DNA of 39,313 bases from Alphaproteobacteria bacterium. GTDB lineage: Bacteria; Pseudomonadota; Alphaproteobacteria; ATCC43930; CGMCC-115725. This document shows, in pieces, positions 9,628 to 18,561 of the stretch. The stretch is taken from the NCBI GenBank assembly GCA_021325525.1, contig JAJPHB010000106.1:1-39313 (forward strand). The letters run 5' to 3'. A program made the position numbers and the translations under genes. Position 1 is the stretch's first letter. Each line of letters opens with the position of its first letter. The notes under the pieces were generated by a model. The model worked only from the letters and a program-made list of their open reading frames with translations. It was not told the DNA's origin and did not search any database.

Positions 9628-11060
9628 TGCGCCTCCTCTTCACGCTCCTCCTCATGGCGGCGGCCGTGGCGGCGGCGGTCCTCATCGCCAACCAGCCGGG
9701 CCATGTCGCGATCTTCTGGCAGGACCGGCGCATCGACGCCCCCGTCGCCGTGCTGATCGCCGCCGTCATCGCCGCGGCGCTCATCCTCGCCGCCCTGATC
9801 TGGCTTCTCCGCCGCATCTTGGGGGGCCCCGGCGCCTTTCTGCGGCGCCGGCGCGAGCGGCGGCGGCGCGAAGGCTACCGCGCGCTGACGCAGGGCATGG
9901 TCGCGGTCGCGGCGGGAGATGCCGAGGAGGCGCGGCGGCAGGCGCGCAAGGCCGACGCGCTCCTCGCCGAGCCGCCGCTGACCTTGCTGCTGTCGGCGCA
10001 AGCGGCGCAGCTCAACGGCGACGAGGATGCGGCGAAAAAATACTTTGCGGCGATGCTGGAGCGCGGCGAGACGGAGTTCCTGGGGCTTCGCGGCCTCCTG
10101 ACGCAAGCGCTGAAGCGCGGCGACGAGGCGACGGCGCTGCGGCTTGCCGAGCGCGCGCAGGCGCTGCGGCCGCGCACCCCCTGGGTGCTGACGAGCCTCT
10201 TCGAGCTGCGGACGCGCCGCGGCGACTGGCGCGCCGCCGAGGCGAGCCTTGCCGAGGCCGGCAAGGCGAAGCTGCTGCCCGAGGCGACGCTCCGCCGCCA
10301 CCGGGCGGCGCTCCTTCACGAGGAGAGCAAGGCGGCGGAGGCGGCGGGCGACAGCGCGGCGGCGCTGAGCCTCGCCCGGAAGGCCCAGGACCTTGCCCCC
10401 GATTTCGCCCCGGCCGCGGCGCGCCATGCCCTCCTCCTCCACCGCGCCGGCCGCGACCGCCAGGCGGCGAAGGCGCTCGAGGCGGCCTGGCGCCGCGCGC
10501 CGCATCCGCTTCTCGCCGAGGCCTGCCGCACGCTCGCGGAGGCGGAGCCGGCGCTGGCGCGCTTCAAGCGCATCGCCACGCTCGCCGCCGCCGCTCCCGA
10601 GCATGTCGAGAGCCGCATCGCCCTCGCCGAAGCGGCGCTCGAGGCGCAGCTCTGGGGCGAGGCGCGGCGCCATCTCGAAGCGGCGGGCGCCGGCGCCGGT
10701 CCGGGCACGGAGGTGGCGCCGCCCGCCGCTCGCATCTGCCGCTTGATGGCGCGGCTCGAAGAGGCCGAGCACGGCGACGGCGCCGCCGCCCGCGCCTGGC
10801 TCGCCCGCATCGGCGAGGCGCCGCCCGACCCGCTCTACGTCTGCGCCGCCTGCGCCGCCGAGAGCCGCCAGTGGCAGCCGCTCTGCCCGCGCTGCCGCGC
10901 CTTCGACAGCTTCGAATGGCAGAGCCCCGCCCGCGCCCTCCCGGCGCTGCCCGAGCCCAGCGCCGGATCGGGGGCGACCGGCGAGGCGAAGTCGGCCGAG
11001 GCGCCGCACCTCCTCACCCCTCCCGAGCGACGATCGCGCCAGGGCGGCGCCGTCGCCTGA
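9627..11060 (+). CDS. HemY-N domain TPR protein with C-terminal zinc ribbon
   Basis: A protein of about 477 residues called HemY-like by its family, with no proven enzymatic role in haem synthesis. Two transmembrane helices (about 3-22 and 38-63) are followed by a basic stretch and Ala-rich TPR-type helical repeats (about 80-385). Near residues 398-420 two Cys-x-x-Cys pairs (CAAC and CPRC) form a likely zinc ribbon, as in LapB and alphaproteobacterial HemY proteins. The ATG overlaps the upstream stop by one base, implying translational coupling. A scaffold role at the inner membrane is inferred from the domains. Confidence 0.87.
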   Translation: MRLLFTLLLMAAAVAAAVLIANQPGHVAIFWQDRRIDAPVAVLIAAVIAAALILAALIWLLRRILGGPGAFLRRRRERRRREGYRALTQGMVAVAAGDAEEARRQARKADALLAEPPLTLLLSAQAAQLNGDEDAAKKYFAAMLERGETEFLGLRGLLTQALKRGDEATALRLAERAQALRPRTPWVLTSLFELRTRRGDWRAAEASLAEAGKAKLLPEATLRRHRAALLHEESKAAEAAGDSAAALSLARKAQDLAPDFAPAAARHALLLHRAGRDRQAAKALEAAWRRAPHPLLAEACRTLAEAEPALARFKRIATLAAAAPEHVESRIALAEAALEAQLWGEARRHLEAAGAGAGPGTEVAPPAARICRLMARLEEAEHGDGAAARAWLARIGEAPPDPLYVCAACAAESRQWQPLCPRCRAFDSFEWQSPARALPALPEPSAGSGATGEAKSAEAPHLLTPPERRSRQGGAVA

Positions 11061-11162
11061 GCGCCAAGCCCCTCGCGCACATTCATTGACGCGACCGCCG
11101 CGCCGGCGCTAGTGTCCGCGCCGCCGCGCCGGGGCTCCCAGCCCCGGCGCCCGCCTTCCGGC

Positions 11163-11237
<75 letters not shown>

Positions 11238-11277
11238 TAAATAACAATGGCTTAGCAGGGGCATTTTCGACCGGGGA

Positions 11278-11295
11278 GTCGATTTTTCGACTTTT
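11278..11295 (+). terminator. Intrinsic terminator after tRNA-Thr
   Basis: GTCGA (11278-11282) pairs with TCGAC (11287-11291) around TTTT and is followed by TTTT, about 40 bases past the tRNA. The stem is short, but the T-run lies on the correct strand for the tRNA transcript. Confidence 0.5.
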
Positions 11296-11388
11296 CCGTT
11301 CCCGGCCTGATCCAAGAATGTTCATGCAGCGCCCCTCTCCTCCCCGGCTTCCCGGATCTCGGCGGCTGCGGTGATCTGCTCAGCCATT

Positions 11389-12558
11389 TCAGGCCCAACC
11401 GGTATAGGCAGAGAGGCCGCGCTTCTTGATCTGCCCGCCGATGATCGCACGCTGGATCTCGGAAGTCCCTTCCCAGATGCGATCGACGCGGATATCGCGA
11501 TAGAGCCGCTCCACCGGACTCTCCCGCATGTAGCCGCGTCCGCCGAGGATCTGCAGGGCCTTGTCGATGACGCGCCCCGACGCCTCGGAGGCGTAGAGCT
11601 TGGCGGCGCTCGCGCGGGCGTGGACCAGCTTGCGGTCGAGGCCGCGGTCGATCTCCGCGGCGATGCGGTAGACAAGGCTCTTCATCGCCATGATCTCGAC
11701 CGCCATGTCGGCGAGCATGAACTCGATCGCCTGGAAATCGCGGATCGGGCGGCCGAATTGGACGCGGCCCTCGGCATGAGCGTTGGCGACCTCCGCGGCG
11801 CGGATCGCCGCGCCAAGGCAATTCGCCGCGATCTGCAGCCGCGCTTCGACGAACCAGTCCTTGGTCAGCTCGAAGCCCTGCCCGATCTGACCCAGCACCT
11901 TCGAAGGGGCGAGCTCGACATTCTCGAAGACGAATTCAGGGTGCCCGAACACATAGGTATGCATGAATTTGGGAATGCGCTGGACGCGGACGCCCGGCAG
12001 GTCCTTGTCGACGAGAAAGAGAGTCGGCTTCTCCGGATCGCCATCGACATGGGCGTGGACGATGAGGTAGTCGGCGTAGTCGCCGGTCGTGACGAACCAC
12101 TTCTCGCCGGAAAGATAATACTTGCCGCCGCGACGATCCGCGCGAGTTGAAACGAGCCGCGGATCGGAGCCGGCGCCGGGCTCGGTGATGGCATAGGCGC
12201 CGCGCCGCCGCCCGGCGCAGCTCGGAGTGAGGTAGTCGCGCTTCTGCTCTGCCGTGCCGTAGCGCAGCGGTATCGCGGGATGCCACACGACGGCCCAGAG
12301 CCCGCCCGTCGCCTTGCCGAGCTCCTCGTTGACGAGCGTCTGCTGCAAAAGGCTGAGCCCCTGCCCGCCATCCTCTCGAGAATGGTTGATGCCGTTGAGC
12401 CCCGCATCGATCACCGCCTGGCGAAGCGACGCCAGCGTCTCGGGCGGCAGATGGCCGTTGAGCTCGAGTGCGACCTCATGCGGGAAGAGATGGGTCTCGG
12501 CGAACGCCTTCGCCCGTTCCTTCCACTCAAGGTCGGCGGTCGGAATGGTCAGATCCAT
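11389..12558 (-). CDS. Acyl-CoA dehydrogenase
   Basis: A 389-residue FAD enzyme that inserts a trans double bond next to the thioester of an acyl-CoA. The FAD/substrate signature AYAITEPGAGSD lies at 121-132, the FAD-binding QFGRPI at about 267-272, and the putative catalytic base E363 in WEGTSEIQ fits short/medium-chain members. A perfect AGGAGG lies 8 bases before the ATG, inside the end of the acyl-CoA synthetase gene, 3 bases apart from its stop. It is the last gene of the transporter/CoA-ligase operon. Its substrate is therefore probably the CoA ester made by the upstream ligase. Confidence 0.93.
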   Translation of the reverse strand: MDLTIPTADLEWKERAKAFAETHLFPHEVALELNGHLPPETLASLRQAVIDAGLNGINHSREDGGQGLSLLQQTLVNEELGKATGGLWAVVWHPAIPLRYGTAEQKRDYLTPSCAGRRRGAYAITEPGAGSDPRLVSTRADRRGGKYYLSGEKWFVTTGDYADYLIVHAHVDGDPEKPTLFLVDKDLPGVRVQRIPKFMHTYVFGHPEFVFENVELAPSKVLGQIGQGFELTKDWFVEARLQIAANCLGAAIRAAEVANAHAEGRVQFGRPIRDFQAIEFMLADMAVEIMAMKSLVYRIAAEIDRGLDRKLVHARASAAKLYASEASGRVIDKALQILGGRGYMRESPVERLYRDIRVDRIWEGTSEIQRAIIGGQIKKRGLSAYTGWA

Positions 12559-12561
12559 TAT

Positions 12562-14640
12562 TCATGCCTCCTGCTGCGCCGAGACCACCAGGGCGTCGAC
12601 GGCGAGGACGCCGAACGGCCCGACGATGACCGGGTTGACGTCGAACTCGGCGAGCGCGCCCGCGAGATCGGCGACGAGTACCGAAAAGCGCGCGACGGCC
12701 TCGGCCAGCGCGTCGAGATCGGCAGGCCTGGCGCCGCGCACGCCATCGAGGACGGGGCGGATGGCGAGGCCATCGAGCAGACGGCGGGCCGTCGCCGGAC
12801 CGAAGGGCGCGAGCCCATAGCGCGCATCGCGCAGCACCTCGATCAGCGTGCCGCCCGCCGCGACCATGACGACGGGTCCGAACTGCGCGTCGTTGACCAT
12901 GCCGAGGGCGAGCTCGGTTCCTTGCGGCGCCATGCGGGTCACCAGCAGGCGGGGCCCGAGGCGGGCGACGAGGTCCTCGGCGGCGCGGCGCAGCGCCGTC
13001 TCGTCCGCGAGCGCGAGCCTGACACCCGCGACCTCGCTCTTGTGGCGGATCTCCGGCATCGCCGTCTTGCAGACCGCCGGAAAGCCGATGCGGCGCGAGG
13101 CTGCAAGCGCCGCCTCGACGCCCTCGACGATGGCGAAAGGCGGGACGGAGATGCCGTAATCGGCGAGGAGCGCAAGCCCCTCCGCCTCATCGAGCGGCGC
13201 CGCCGCGCGCAGCCGCGCCCGCCACTCGCGGCGCGGCGAGACTGTCGGCGGCGGGTCGGCTGGGCGACGCCTGAAATCGCGGTGCGCCATGAGGTGGCGC
13301 GCGGCGAGGAGCGCCGGGACGGTGCCGTCGAGCACCGGCACGCCCGCCTCGGCAAGGGCAAGGGCGAGGCTGTCGTGACGCAGCTGCGTATAATTGGTCG
13401 CAAGCGCGAGCGGCTTCGCCGTGCGCGCGAGAACCCGCCGGCACGCCTCGGCGAAGCCCTCGCTGACATAGAAACCGTTGCGGATATCGTTGAAGAAGAT
13501 GCCGAGCGCCGCATCGGGATCGTCGACGAGCGCGGCGAAGCAATCGGCAAAAGCGGCGACGAAATCGCGCCCGGTGCCCCAGGCATCGAGCGGATTGACG
13601 GGCTCCAGCCCGTATTCGAGGCGCTCGCGCAGCCGCGCGACCGTGCGCGGCGCGATCTTGGCGAAGGGCACGCGGTGCGCCTCGGCGAGGTCGATCAGCA
13701 TCTCGCGCTCGCCACCCGAATCGTGGATCGCGGCGAGGCCCCCCGGCGCCGCCTTGCGCCCCTGGGCGAAGAAGAGGAGCGTCGTCCCGAGCTCGTCGAG
13801 CGTGTCGACGCGGTGGACGCCGTAGCGGTCGAAGAGCGCCGTATAGGCGGCATCGTTTCCGGCGATCGCGCCCGAATGGCTGACCGCCAGCGCCGCGCTC
13901 GCCGGCGTGCGGCCGACCTTGAGCGCGACGACCGGGATGTTCTTCGCGGTCGCCTTCTCCAGAGCGCGGACGAAGCCCGCCGGATCGCGCACCGTCTCGA
14001 GGAAGAGGCCGACGACCTTCGTCTCCTCCTGCTCCAGCGCATAGTCGAGATAGTCGGCGGCCGTCGTCACCAGCTCCTGCCCGGCCGAGATCACGAGGTT
14101 GAAGCGAAAGCGCGGATCGTTATGGGCGAAGGCGCCGAACACCGAGCCCGCATGCGAGATGAGGGTGATGCCGCCGGGCCTGCCCTCGCGTGCCGCCGGA
14201 AACCCGCACGCCCAGACGCGTGCCACGTCGTTGTAGAACCCCATGCCGTTGCCGCCGCAGACCGGAATATTCGCGCGCCGCGCCAGCGCCGCGATGCGTT
14301 GCGCCAGCGGCGGGTCGACGTCGTTTTCGAGATAGAGGCTGCCGAAGATGACAGCGGCTCGCGCGCCGGCGGCGATCGCCTCTTCGAGGGCCGCCTCGAT
14401 CCGCGCGTTGGCGACCGCGAGGACCGCAAGGTCGACCGGCTGCGGCAGCGCGGCGAGCGAGGGCCAGCAGCGTCTTCCCTCGACCTCTTCGTAATTGGGA
14501 TTGACCGCGAAGACCGCGCCGGCAAAGCCGGCGCGGTCGATGATCCGCAGCATGTCGTTGCCCGGCGTGTCGCGCCGTGGCGTCGCGCCCACAAAGGCGA
14601 TCGAGCGCGGCGCCAGCAGCGCCGTCAGCTTGTGCGCCAT
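12562..14640 (-). CDS. Fused NDP-forming acyl-CoA synthetase
   Basis: A 692-residue single-chain member of the ADP-forming acyl-CoA synthetase superfamily, which activates a carboxylate with CoA and ATP. Domains in order: CoA-binding Rossmann (about 4-100), succinyl-CoA-ligase-like domains (about 155-460) with the phospho-histidine H255 in SHSGAIAGND, and an ATP-grasp domain (about 480-690) containing the GFPAVCKTAMPEIRHKS and GGTLIEVLRD segments. The family includes acetyl-CoA synthetases, protein lysine acetyltransferases (Pat, which carry an extra GNAT domain absent here), betaine-CoA ligases and the DMSP lyase DddX. It starts 7 bases after the solute-binding protein gene, which favours a catabolic role. 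Confidence 0.9.
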   Translation of the reverse strand: MAHKLTALLAPRSIAFVGATPRRDTPGNDMLRIIDRAGFAGAVFAVNPNYEEVEGRRCWPSLAALPQPVDLAVLAVANARIEAALEEAIAAGARAAVIFGSLYLENDVDPPLAQRIAALARRANIPVCGGNGMGFYNDVARVWACGFPAAREGRPGGITLISHAGSVFGAFAHNDPRFRFNLVISAGQELVTTAADYLDYALEQEETKVVGLFLETVRDPAGFVRALEKATAKNIPVVALKVGRTPASAALAVSHSGAIAGNDAAYTALFDRYGVHRVDTLDELGTTLLFFAQGRKAAPGGLAAIHDSGGEREMLIDLAEAHRVPFAKIAPRTVARLRERLEYGLEPVNPLDAWGTGRDFVAAFADCFAALVDDPDAALGIFFNDIRNGFYVSEGFAEACRRVLARTAKPLALATNYTQLRHDSLALALAEAGVPVLDGTVPALLAARHLMAHRDFRRRPADPPPTVSPRREWRARLRAAAPLDEAEGLALLADYGISVPPFAIVEGVEAALAASRRIGFPAVCKTAMPEIRHKSEVAGVRLALADETALRRAAEDLVARLGPRLLVTRMAPQGTELALGMVNDAQFGPVVMVAAGGTLIEVLRDARYGLAPFGPATARRLLDGLAIRPVLDGVRGARPADLDALAEAVARFSVLVADLAGALAEFDVNPVIVGPFGVLAVDALVVSAQQEA

Positions 14641-14647
14641 CGGCGGA

Positions 14648-15709
14648 TCAGCCGAGCTGGAACTCGTTCCACTGCTGCTCGTACTTCGTCGAATAGATCG
14701 CGCACTGCTCCTCGTTCATGACCAGCATCCGCTTCTGGTTCTGCGGCGAGGTGACGAGGATCGCCTGCTCCTCGGGCGAGGCCTTGGCGGCGACCGAGGC
14801 GAGCACCGGACCATAGGTGCCGATCTTGATGAGGCGTTCCTGCGCCGGTTCGGTGATGGCGTAGTTGATGATCTTCATCGCCAGCTCCTTGTGCGGCGTC
14901 CCCTTCGGCACGACCCAGGCGTTGCCCCAAGCGAGCCCGTCCTCATAGGTCATCGCGACCGGCGCCTTCTCCTTGCGGATGTCGAGGATGCGCCCGTTCC
15001 AAGCCGAGGACATGGCGAGCTCGCCGCTGGAAAGGAGCTGCGGCGGCTGCGCCCCGGCGGTCCACCACACCTTGACGTGCGGCTTCAGCTCCTTGAGCTT
15101 GCCGATCGCCTGCTTCACCTTCTCGTCGGTTACCGGATAGACCTCCTCGCGCTTGACGCCGTCGGCGAGGAGCGCCGCCTCGTAATTGTAGTAGAAGGGC
15201 TTGTAGAGGCCGCGCGCGCCGGGGAACTTCTTGACGTCCCAGAAATCCTTCCACGACGAGGGCCCCTTATCCTCCGGGAAGGCCTTGGTGTTCCAGGCGA
15301 TGATGGTCGCGCCGGTCGAGGTGAAGACGCCGTAGGGGACGTGCCATTCCTTTGCGAGATGCGAGACGTCGACGATCTTGTAATCGATCGGCTCGAGGAG
15401 GCCCTGGTCGCGGCCCTGAAAGATGAAGCGACCGCCGACATCGACGAGATCCCACTCGACGGCGTTGCCCTCGACCATCGCTTTAAGCTTGGCGTAGTTC
15501 GTCGGCGAAGTGTTGACGATCTCGGTGCCGAAGAGCTTGGAGGCGGGATCCATGAAGGCCTCCTTCTCCATCGCCGAAAGGGCGCCGCCCCAGGAGGTGA
15601 AGACGAAGGGTCGCTCCGCCCGCGCGGAGTGGAGCAGGCCCAAGGGCGAGACGCCGACGACGAGGCCCGCCGAAGCGGCGGTCTGCAGGAACCTACGACG
15701 ATCGATCAT
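14648..15709 (-). CDS. ABC transporter solute-binding protein, spermidine/putrescine type
   Basis: A 353-residue periplasmic binding protein for the ABC importer encoded upstream. The N-terminus MIDRRRFLQTAASAG with a hydrophobic stretch and ARA cleavage site looks like a Tat signal (twin Arg, then FLQ). The mature part has the PotD/Fbp-type cluster D pattern: FTSWGGALSAMEKEAF, then WDLVDVGG, YGVFTSTGATIIAWN and AWGNAWVVPKG. The start is fixed by GGGAGGTT about 6 bases before the ATG. It overlaps the ATPase gene by 17 bases. The ligand is unknown; PotD-type proteins bind polyamines, but relatives take other amines and carboxylates. Confidence 0.9.
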   Translation of the reverse strand: MIDRRRFLQTAASAGLVVGVSPLGLLHSARAERPFVFTSWGGALSAMEKEAFMDPASKLFGTEIVNTSPTNYAKLKAMVEGNAVEWDLVDVGGRFIFQGRDQGLLEPIDYKIVDVSHLAKEWHVPYGVFTSTGATIIAWNTKAFPEDKGPSSWKDFWDVKKFPGARGLYKPFYYNYEAALLADGVKREEVYPVTDEKVKQAIGKLKELKPHVKVWWTAGAQPPQLLSSGELAMSSAWNGRILDIRKEKAPVAMTYEDGLAWGNAWVVPKGTPHKELAMKIINYAITEPAQERLIKIGTYGPVLASVAAKASPEEQAILVTSPQNQKRMLVMNEEQCAIYSTKYEQQWNEFQLG

Positions 15710-16796
15710 GACGAACCTCCCTCGTTTCCTCGTTGCTGTGGATTGGCAGGATGCGAACCTCCTCGGCCGGCCAGCCCAGCGTGGTCGGCCCGGGCCGTAC
15801 CTCGCCGAGATTGCTGAGACGGCGGCACCAGATCTCCCTCTCGTCCGCGAGGACGAGCCGCACCGAGACGATTTCGCCGAGATAGACGATCTCGCTCGCG
15901 CGCGCGGCGAGGCAGGGCGCCGTGTCGGCACCGATTCTGATGGTTTCGGGTCGCAGAAGCGCGGCGCCGGGCTCGCCCTCGGCGAGCCCGGCGGCAGCGA
16001 TGCCGCGGATCGCCATGCCAAGCGCCGGGACGGAAAGCTCCGCGTAATCGCCAGAAACGCGGGTGACGCTGCCCTCGATGAGGTTCGATTCTCCAAGAAA
16101 GCCCGCGACGAAGCTGTTCGCCGGGCGCTCATAGAGATCCCGCCCGCTGCCGATCTGCTCCACTCTGCCCTCGCGCATCACCGCGATGCGGTCGGACATG
16201 ACGAGTGCCTCCTCCTGGTCGTGCGTCACATAGATCGTGGTACGACCGAGGCGCTGGTGGAGGCGTCGGATCTCGAGCTGCACATGCTTTCTGAGTTGCC
16301 GGTCGAGGGCGCCGAGCGGCTCGTCGAACAGGAGGACGTCGGGCTCGATGACGAGGGCGCGGGCGAGCGCGACGCGCTGCTGCTGGCCGCCCGAGAGCTG
16401 CCGGATGGCGCGTCCGCCGAAGCCGGCGAGCTGGACCGTCGCGAGCGCCTCCTCGACCCGCCGACGGATCTCGCTTCTCGTGCAGCCGCGCGAGCGCAGG
16501 CCATAGGCGACGTTCTCGAAGACCGAAAGGTGCGGGAAGAGCGCATAGTTCTGGAAGACCATGCCGATGTTGCGCTTGCGCGCCGGCAGCTCCGTCACGT
16601 CCCGCTCCCCGATGCGGACCCGACCGGCATCGGGTGCCAGGTAGCCCGCCGTGATATTGAGGAGCGTCGTCTTCCCGGAGCCGCTGGGTCCCAGCAGCGT
16701 CAGGAACTCGCCGCCGGCGATATCGAGCGTTGTCGGGCGCAGCGCGCGCACTGCACCGAAGGACTTTTCGACCGCGCGGAAGGCGACGGGGCGCAT
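15693..16796 (-). CDS. ABC transporter ATP-binding protein, PotA-like
   Basis: A 367-residue ATPase that powers the importer. Walker A is GPSGSGKT (36-43), the signature LSGGQ is at 134-138, Walker B LLFDEP at 155-160, and the switch histidine lies in YVTHDQEEA. After about residue 235 follows a TOBE-like regulatory domain (about 270-355), usual for the polyamine/iron/sulfate class. The ATG overlaps the permease stop by one base (TGATG), and its own end overlaps the binding-protein start, so subunits are translationally coupled. Confidence 0.94.
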   Translation of the reverse strand: MRPVAFRAVEKSFGAVRALRPTTLDIAGGEFLTLLGPSGSGKTTLLNITAGYLAPDAGRVRIGERDVTELPARKRNIGMVFQNYALFPHLSVFENVAYGLRSRGCTRSEIRRRVEEALATVQLAGFGGRAIRQLSGGQQQRVALARALVIEPDVLLFDEPLGALDRQLRKHVQLEIRRLHQRLGRTTIYVTHDQEEALVMSDRIAVMREGRVEQIGSGRDLYERPANSFVAGFLGESNLIEGSVTRVSGDYAELSVPALGMAIRGIAAAGLAEGEPGAALLRPETIRIGADTAPCLAARASEIVYLGEIVSVRLVLADEREIWCRRLSNLGEVRPGPTTLGWPAEEVRILPIHSNEETREVRHDRSS

Positions 16797-17596
16797 CAGG
16801 AGAGCGACTCCGCCGGCTTCGCTTGGCGCAGTCCGAACAGGCGAAGGAGAGCGAAGAGCGTCAACGTCAAGAGGATGAGGAAGGTCGCGGCGACCGCGAC
16901 GACGGGTGTGAACTCGACCCGGATCGTCTCCCACATCTTCACCGGCAAGGTCTTCGCCGTGATGCCGGAAAGGAAGATCGAGATGACCACCTCGTCGAAG
17001 GAGGTGATGACGGCGAAGACGGCGCCACCGAGGAGACCCGGCGCGATGATCGGCATGGTGACGGTGCGGAAGACACGCCATGGGCCGGCGCCCAACCCTT
17101 CTGCCGCCCGCAGCAGCGCGGGATCGAGGCTGTGCAGCGAGACGCCGACATTGACCAGCACGAAAGGCAGGCAGAGCAGCGTGTGCCCGAGCGCGAGGCC
17201 GGGGATCGTGCCGACCAAACCGAGCGGACGGCTTACATAATAGAGCGCGATCGCCGTCACGATCGTCGGCACGATGAGCGGCGAGAGGAAGAGGCCGTAG
17301 AGCGCCGTGCGGAGCGCGCCGCCAAGGCGCGCAAGACCGAGCGCGGCGAGCGTTCCCAAGCTTAGCGACAGGCCGGTTGCCAGGGCGGCGACCTCGGCGC
17401 TGGTCGCCAGCGACGAGAGCCATTCCGGATCCTGGAAGAAGCCCCCGTACCAGCGCATCGAGAACGCGGCCGGAGGCAGGCGAATGAAGCTCGCCGCATT
17501 GAACGAGGCCGGTACGACGACGAAGGCAGGCAGCACCAGCAGCGCCAGGATGGCGCTGACGCCGATGTGAAGAAGAATGCGGACGGCCTTGGGCAC
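16796..17596 (-). CDS. ABC transporter permease, PotC-like
   Basis: A 266-residue inner-membrane permease with six probable helices, the first at about 9-29. The cytoplasmic EAA loop AAEGLGAGPWRVFRTVTMPIIAPG contacts the ATPase. Length and topology match PotC-type subunits. It lies 6 bases after the partner permease and overlaps the ATPase gene by one base. Confidence 0.93.
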   Translation of the reverse strand: MPKAVRILLHIGVSAILALLVLPAFVVVPASFNAASFIRLPPAAFSMRWYGGFFQDPEWLSSLATSAEVAALATGLSLSLGTLAALGLARLGGALRTALYGLFLSPLIVPTIVTAIALYYVSRPLGLVGTIPGLALGHTLLCLPFVLVNVGVSLHSLDPALLRAAEGLGAGPWRVFRTVTMPIIAPGLLGGAVFAVITSFDEVVISIFLSGITAKTLPVKMWETIRVEFTPVVAVAATFLILLTLTLFALLRLFGLRQAKPAESLS

Positions 17597-17602
17597 CCCT
17601 CT

Positions 17603-18448
17603 TTATCTTTCCGACAAGGCTTGGCCGATCGGGACGAGGCGCGCCGCGACGAAGAGGAGCGCGAGCGTGACGCCGAGAAGCAGGAAGGCAGCCGCGGCGG
17701 CGAGCGACCAGACGAGCCGCTCATTGACGAGGTGCTCGATCAGCATCGCTACGGTGATGTTGCTGATCCCGCCGAGCAGCGCCGGCGTGATGAAGAAGCC
17801 GAGGGACAAGAGAAAGACCAGCGCGGCGGCGGCCCCGACCCCGGGCATGCCGAGCGGCAGATAGACGCGGCGAAAGGTCGTCCAGGGCGAGGCGCCGAGC
17901 CCGTCGCTCGCGAGCAGGAGCCGGCGGTCGATGCGCACGAGCGAGGCGTAGATGGGCAGCACCGCATAGGGCAGCATGACGTGCGTCATGCCGATATAGA
18001 CCGCAGTATTGTTGAAGAGGAGCGGCAGTGGCGCGCTTGTGAGGCCGAGTGCCTCGAGCGCGGCATTGACGGGACCGTTCCGCTCCAGGAGCAGCATCCA
18101 GCTGAAGGTGCGGACAAGAACGCTGACCCAGAACGGGAAGAGGACGCACCAGAAGGCGAAATGCAGCCGGGCGCCGTGCAGCCGCGTCAGGACATGGGCG
18201 ATCGGATAGCCGAGGAGGATGGAGATGCCGGTCACCACGACTGAGACGAGGAGCGTGTTCGCGAAGACCCGGCGGTAGACATCGCCGGTGACGAGCTCGC
18301 GATAGGCGGCGAGCGCGCCACGCGGATCGGAAAAACTGAGCCTCAGCAGCTCGCCAAGCGGCGCTGCGAACCAGAGCAGCAGAAAGAGCGCCGCCGGCAG
18401 GAGCAGGAGCGCAGTGGCGAGCGGCCGGCGCGATCGGGTGTCCTTCAT
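17603..18448 (-). CDS. ABC transporter permease, PotB-like
   Basis: A 281-residue inner-membrane permease, first gene of the six-gene operon. It has about six hydrophobic helices and the EAA loop LASDGLGASPWTTFRRVYLPLGMPG. The start at MKDTRS (18448) follows a G-rich stretch; a TTG 45 bases upstream is in frame but would add a hydrophilic, poorly formed leader. The 113 bases between it and the regulator gene hold an AT-rich patch with a palindrome. This suggests a separate, regulated promoter. Confidence 0.92.
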   Translation of the reverse strand: MKDTRSRRPLATALLLLPAALFLLLWFAAPLGELLRLSFSDPRGALAAYRELVTGDVYRRVFANTLLVSVVVTGISILLGYPIAHVLTRLHGARLHFAFWCVLFPFWVSVLVRTFSWMLLLERNGPVNAALEALGLTSAPLPLLFNNTAVYIGMTHVMLPYAVLPIYASLVRIDRRLLLASDGLGASPWTTFRRVYLPLGMPGVGAAAALVFLLSLGFFITPALLGGISNITVAMLIEHLVNERLVWSLAAAAAFLLLGVTLALLFVAARLVPIGQALSER

Positions 18449-18536
18449 GCCCCCCGCCGCACCATTGCCATGCGCAGCCCTCCCGTTAGTCAATTGCGCA
18501 TCAGTGTGGCACGCCGCGTGAAAAAATCCAAAAAAC

Positions 18537-18552
18537 TTTCAAATATCTGAAA
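18537..18552. promoter_or_regulatory. Candidate operator TTCA-N6-TGAA upstream of the transport operon
   Basis: TTTCAAATATCTGAAA is a 16-base palindrome apart from one mismatched pair. It lies in the only AT-rich stretch between the regulator gene and the first permease gene. The same TTCA-N6-TGAA frame recurs at 19228-19241 on the other side of the regulator. Binding by the XRE-cupin protein is inferred from this pairing, not shown. Confidence 0.45.
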
Positions 18553-18561
18553 CTATGCCGC

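Noticed and set aside
8064-11009. 981-codon minus-strand open frame over the Mic60 and HemY region
   Set aside because: Shadow of two well-supported genes on the other strand; low-complexity composition.
12280-14721. 813-codon plus-strand open frame opposite the acyl-CoA synthetase
   Set aside because: Shadow; no domain, and the minus-strand synthetase has all its motifs.
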